A stretch of 7,321 nt of DNA from Polynucleobacter meluiroseus (GTDB lineage Bacteria > Pseudomonadota > Gammaproteobacteria > Burkholderiales > Burkholderiaceae). Positions 5,993 through 7,321 of the stretch are shown here, one piece after another. A program made the position numbers and the translations under genes. The stretch lies in NCBI GenBank assembly GCA_943329505.2, contig CALQED020000053.1, positions 1 to 7,321 of the forward strand, given 5' to 3'. The notes beneath the pieces were generated by a model, which did not search any database, was not told the DNA's origin, and saw nothing but the letters and a program-made list of their open reading frames with translations. Each line of letters starts with the position of its first letter. Within the stretch, counting starts at the first letter, position 1.

Positions 5993-6928
5993 ATGAAATC
6001 TGTAGCTGTTATTGGAACTGGAATTATGGGTGCTGGCATTGCTGCTGGATTCATCGCACAAAATGCACCAGTCATCATTTTGGGTCGCACAAAAGAAAAA
6101 GCCGAAGCCTGCCTGGATAAGGCAATCACCCTTGCAAAGAAAATAGGAATGGTAGGAGACAATGCCACCAAAGAGGAAGCTGACATTAAGAAGCAGCAAT
6201 TCGTTGGCATTCTTGAGGACTGGCAAGACTGGAGCCAATGCTCCTGGGTCATTGAGACCGTAGCAGAAAACCTAGAACTCAAACAACAGGTATTTCATTA
6301 CCTCGATCAAGTCGTGCCAGAGGAGATTCCTATTGGCAGTAATAGTTCTGGCTTTCCTATCAGCAAAATAGCAGAAGGACTCAAAACCGCCAAACGAATG
6401 ATGGGCGCACATTACTTTATGCCCGCTGAGGTTGTGCCTTTGGTAGAAATTGTCATGGGACAAAAAACAGAGCTTAAATATGCTGAACAAGCTTGTGAGC
6501 TATACCGAGCTATTGATAAGAAGCCCGTGTTGGTGAAAAAAGATATTCCTGGATTTTTAGCGAATCGTATCCAGCACGCCTTGATGAGAGAGGCGCTCTC
6601 TCTAGTACAAGAGGGTATTGCCACACCAGACGATATTGATGATGCAGTGAGATATAGCTTTGGCTTTCGCTATGCTGCTGTAGGCCCTATGACGCAAAAA
6701 GAGATTTCAGGATGGGATGGGATGGCCAATGCTGCCAAAGAGATTTATCCCTCCCTCTCTAACATCACTACCCTGCCCCCAAAAGTTGTACAACTCATGG
6801 CGGATGGGAAAACCGGTATGAAAGCTGGTGAAGGTTTTAGAAAGTGGACAGCAACCGAGATTAAGGAAGTGTCTGACTCCTATTCCAGAAGATTAAAAGC
6901 TGCCTTTGATGTTCTCAATGTCAAGTAA
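5993..6928 (+). CDS. 3-hydroxyacyl-CoA dehydrogenase-fold enzyme (CRYL1/hydroxy-acid dehydrogenase-like)
   Basis: A 311-residue single-module dehydrogenase. The N-terminal Rossmann fold carries GTGIMGAGIA (8-17). The catalytic set of the family can be followed: S119 in SNSSGFPIS, H140 in MGAHYFMP, E152 in PLVEIV and N191 in FLANRI. The C-terminal helical domain contains EGIATPDDIDDAVRYSFGFR and AAVGP. Length fits short single-domain members, including hydroxybutyryl-CoA, carnitine and L-gulonate 3-dehydrogenases. Automatic annotation would call it acyl-CoA related, but neither fatty-acid nor thiolase genes are present and the next gene is a sugar-acid dehydratase relative. A free hydroxy-acid substrate is therefore a reasonable inference. 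The end of the second beta strand reads ILGRTKEKA and lacks the acidic residue usual for NAD enzymes. The start at 5993 is the only credible one: an in-frame stop lies at 5960 with no ATG, GTG or TTG between. The ribosome binding site is weak and overlapped by a candidate operator. First gene of the rightward arm. Confidence 0.87.
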   Translation: MKSVAVIGTGIMGAGIAAGFIAQNAPVIILGRTKEKAEACLDKAITLAKKIGMVGDNATKEEADIKKQQFVGILEDWQDWSQCSWVIETVAENLELKQQVFHYLDQVVPEEIPIGSNSSGFPISKIAEGLKTAKRMMGAHYFMPAEVVPLVEIVMGQKTELKYAEQACELYRAIDKKPVLVKKDIPGFLANRIQHALMREALSLVQEGIATPDDIDDAVRYSFGFRYAAVGPMTQKEISGWDGMANAAKEIYPSLSNITTLPPKVVQLMADGKTGMKAGEGFRKWTATEIKEVSDSYSRRLKAAFDVLNVK

Positions 6929-6978
6929 TAACAAAAGATTAGCCTGTTGAACTCATTCACATCATTCGAAAGAAACCC

Positions 6979-7321
6979 ATGATTGAAATTTCCGAAAAAC
7001 GCCTCATAGGCCCAATTATTCGACTGCATCCGAACGACAACATTGTGGTGGCTCGAATTGATGTTGGCATTGGTACTGAAGTGCCAAGTGAGAACTTTAC
7101 GAGTCGCAGCCAAGTTCCTGCTGGTTACAAAATTGCTACTAAGAAGATTCTCAAGGGCGAACCTATCCTGAAATACAACGTGACCGTGGGTTTTGCCAAC
7201 ACTGACATAGAGCCTGGCACCATGGTGCATAGCCATAACACAGAGTTTCGTGAATTTGATCGTGACTATGCATACGCAAGTGAATTTAAGCCAACGCAAA
7301 TGTTGCCTGAATCAGAGCGTA
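6979..7321 (+). CDS. UxaA family (altronate/galactarate) dehydratase, N-terminal part
   Basis: A partial gene of 114 visible codons, open to the window edge. It encodes the SAF-type N-terminal domain of UxaA/GarD-like sugar-acid dehydratases: IRLHPNDNIVVARIDV (14-29), QVPAGYKIATKKILKGEPI (about 46-64), VGFANTDIEPGTMVHSHN (about 70-87), then FDRDYAYASEF and a linker rich in charged residues. The continuation past the SAF domain resembles full-length enzymes (about 380-520 residues) more than the separate small subunit of sulfolactate sulfo-lyase, but the C-terminal domain is not visible. Family members remove water from altronate, galactarate and similar acids with a metal cofactor. Two positions differ from the common pattern: the usual GHK is GYK and the usual KYG is KYN. 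No strong ribosome binding site precedes the ATG. It starts 50 nt after the dehydrogenase stop with no terminator between, so the two probably share a transcript. Confidence 0.87.
   Translation, partial: MIEISEKRLIGPIIRLHPNDNIVVARIDVGIGTEVPSENFTSRSQVPAGYKIATKKILKGEPILKYNVTVGFANTDIEPGTMVHSHNTEFREFDRDYAYASEFKPTQMLPESER

Noticed and set aside
5906..6282. Reverse-strand frames of about 103-110 codons opposite the 3-hydroxyacyl-CoA-dehydrogenase-fold gene
   Set aside because: They are antisense to the Rossmann domain with its intact GxGxxG motif, have no family resemblance and one runs across the divergent promoter region.
6711..6725. Triple GATGG tandem repeat
   Set aside because: It lies in the coding sequence for the GWDGM segment and is too short to suggest more than local codon coincidence.
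6880..7299. 139-codon reverse-strand frame opposite the dehydratase
   Set aside because: It lies antisense to clear UxaA-family coding sequence and to the dehydrogenase 3' end, with no recognisable domain. It is a shadow frame.
1..7321. Search for tRNA genes, CRISPR arrays, insertion sequence ends, attachment sites and riboswitches
   Set aside because: No cloverleaf, regularly spaced repeats, transposase or terminal inverted repeats, or recognisable aptamer pattern was seen. All gaps between genes are shorter than 150 bp.

Overview
The window looks like a chromosomal stretch from a betaproteobacterium of the Burkholderiaceae. A Polynucleobacter-like organism is the best guess. The reasons are the Bug/TctC-type orphan binding protein, the FCSD-type sulfide dehydrogenase flavoprotein, the dense gene packing and a moderate, slightly AT-rich base composition judged by eye. 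This is inference from gene content, since no taxonomic marker is present. There are no tRNA or rRNA genes, CRISPR arrays, insertion sequences or other signs of mobile DNA.

Left part (1-2098, rightward): the C-terminal two thirds of a flavocytochrome c sulfide dehydrogenase flavoprotein ends at a very strong hairpin terminator (823-862). A candidate promoter takes its -35 box from the last bases of that hairpin and leads into a short unit of a PsiE-family membrane protein and a pirin-family cupin with all four metal ligands.

Right part (2126-7321): a divergent catabolic locus. Leftward, four tightly packed genes run in the order SMP-30/gluconolactonase-type lactonase, GntR/HutC-type regulator, malate/lactate dehydrogenase-like (Ldh_2) oxidoreductase, and TctC-type periplasmic binding protein. 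The unit ends at an intrinsic terminator buried in the 3' end of the convergent pirin gene (2059-2093). Rightward are a 3-hydroxyacyl-CoA-dehydrogenase-fold enzyme and the N-terminal part of an altronate/galactarate-dehydratase (UxaA) family enzyme. The 140-bp space between the two arms carries two copies of one dyad sequence in opposite orientation, one just upstream of each first start codon. They are the obvious candidate operators for the embedded GntR regulator.

Together, the right part reads as a locally regulated pathway for a hydroxy acid or sugar acid. TctC would capture the substrate in the periplasm, SMP-30 would open a lactone, two dehydrogenases would oxidise or reduce hydroxy acids, and UxaA would dehydrate. 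The substrate cannot be read from the sequence. Two start codons differ from the longest open frames: tctC at 3097, and the regulator at a GTG at 4918 just after the lactonase stop.
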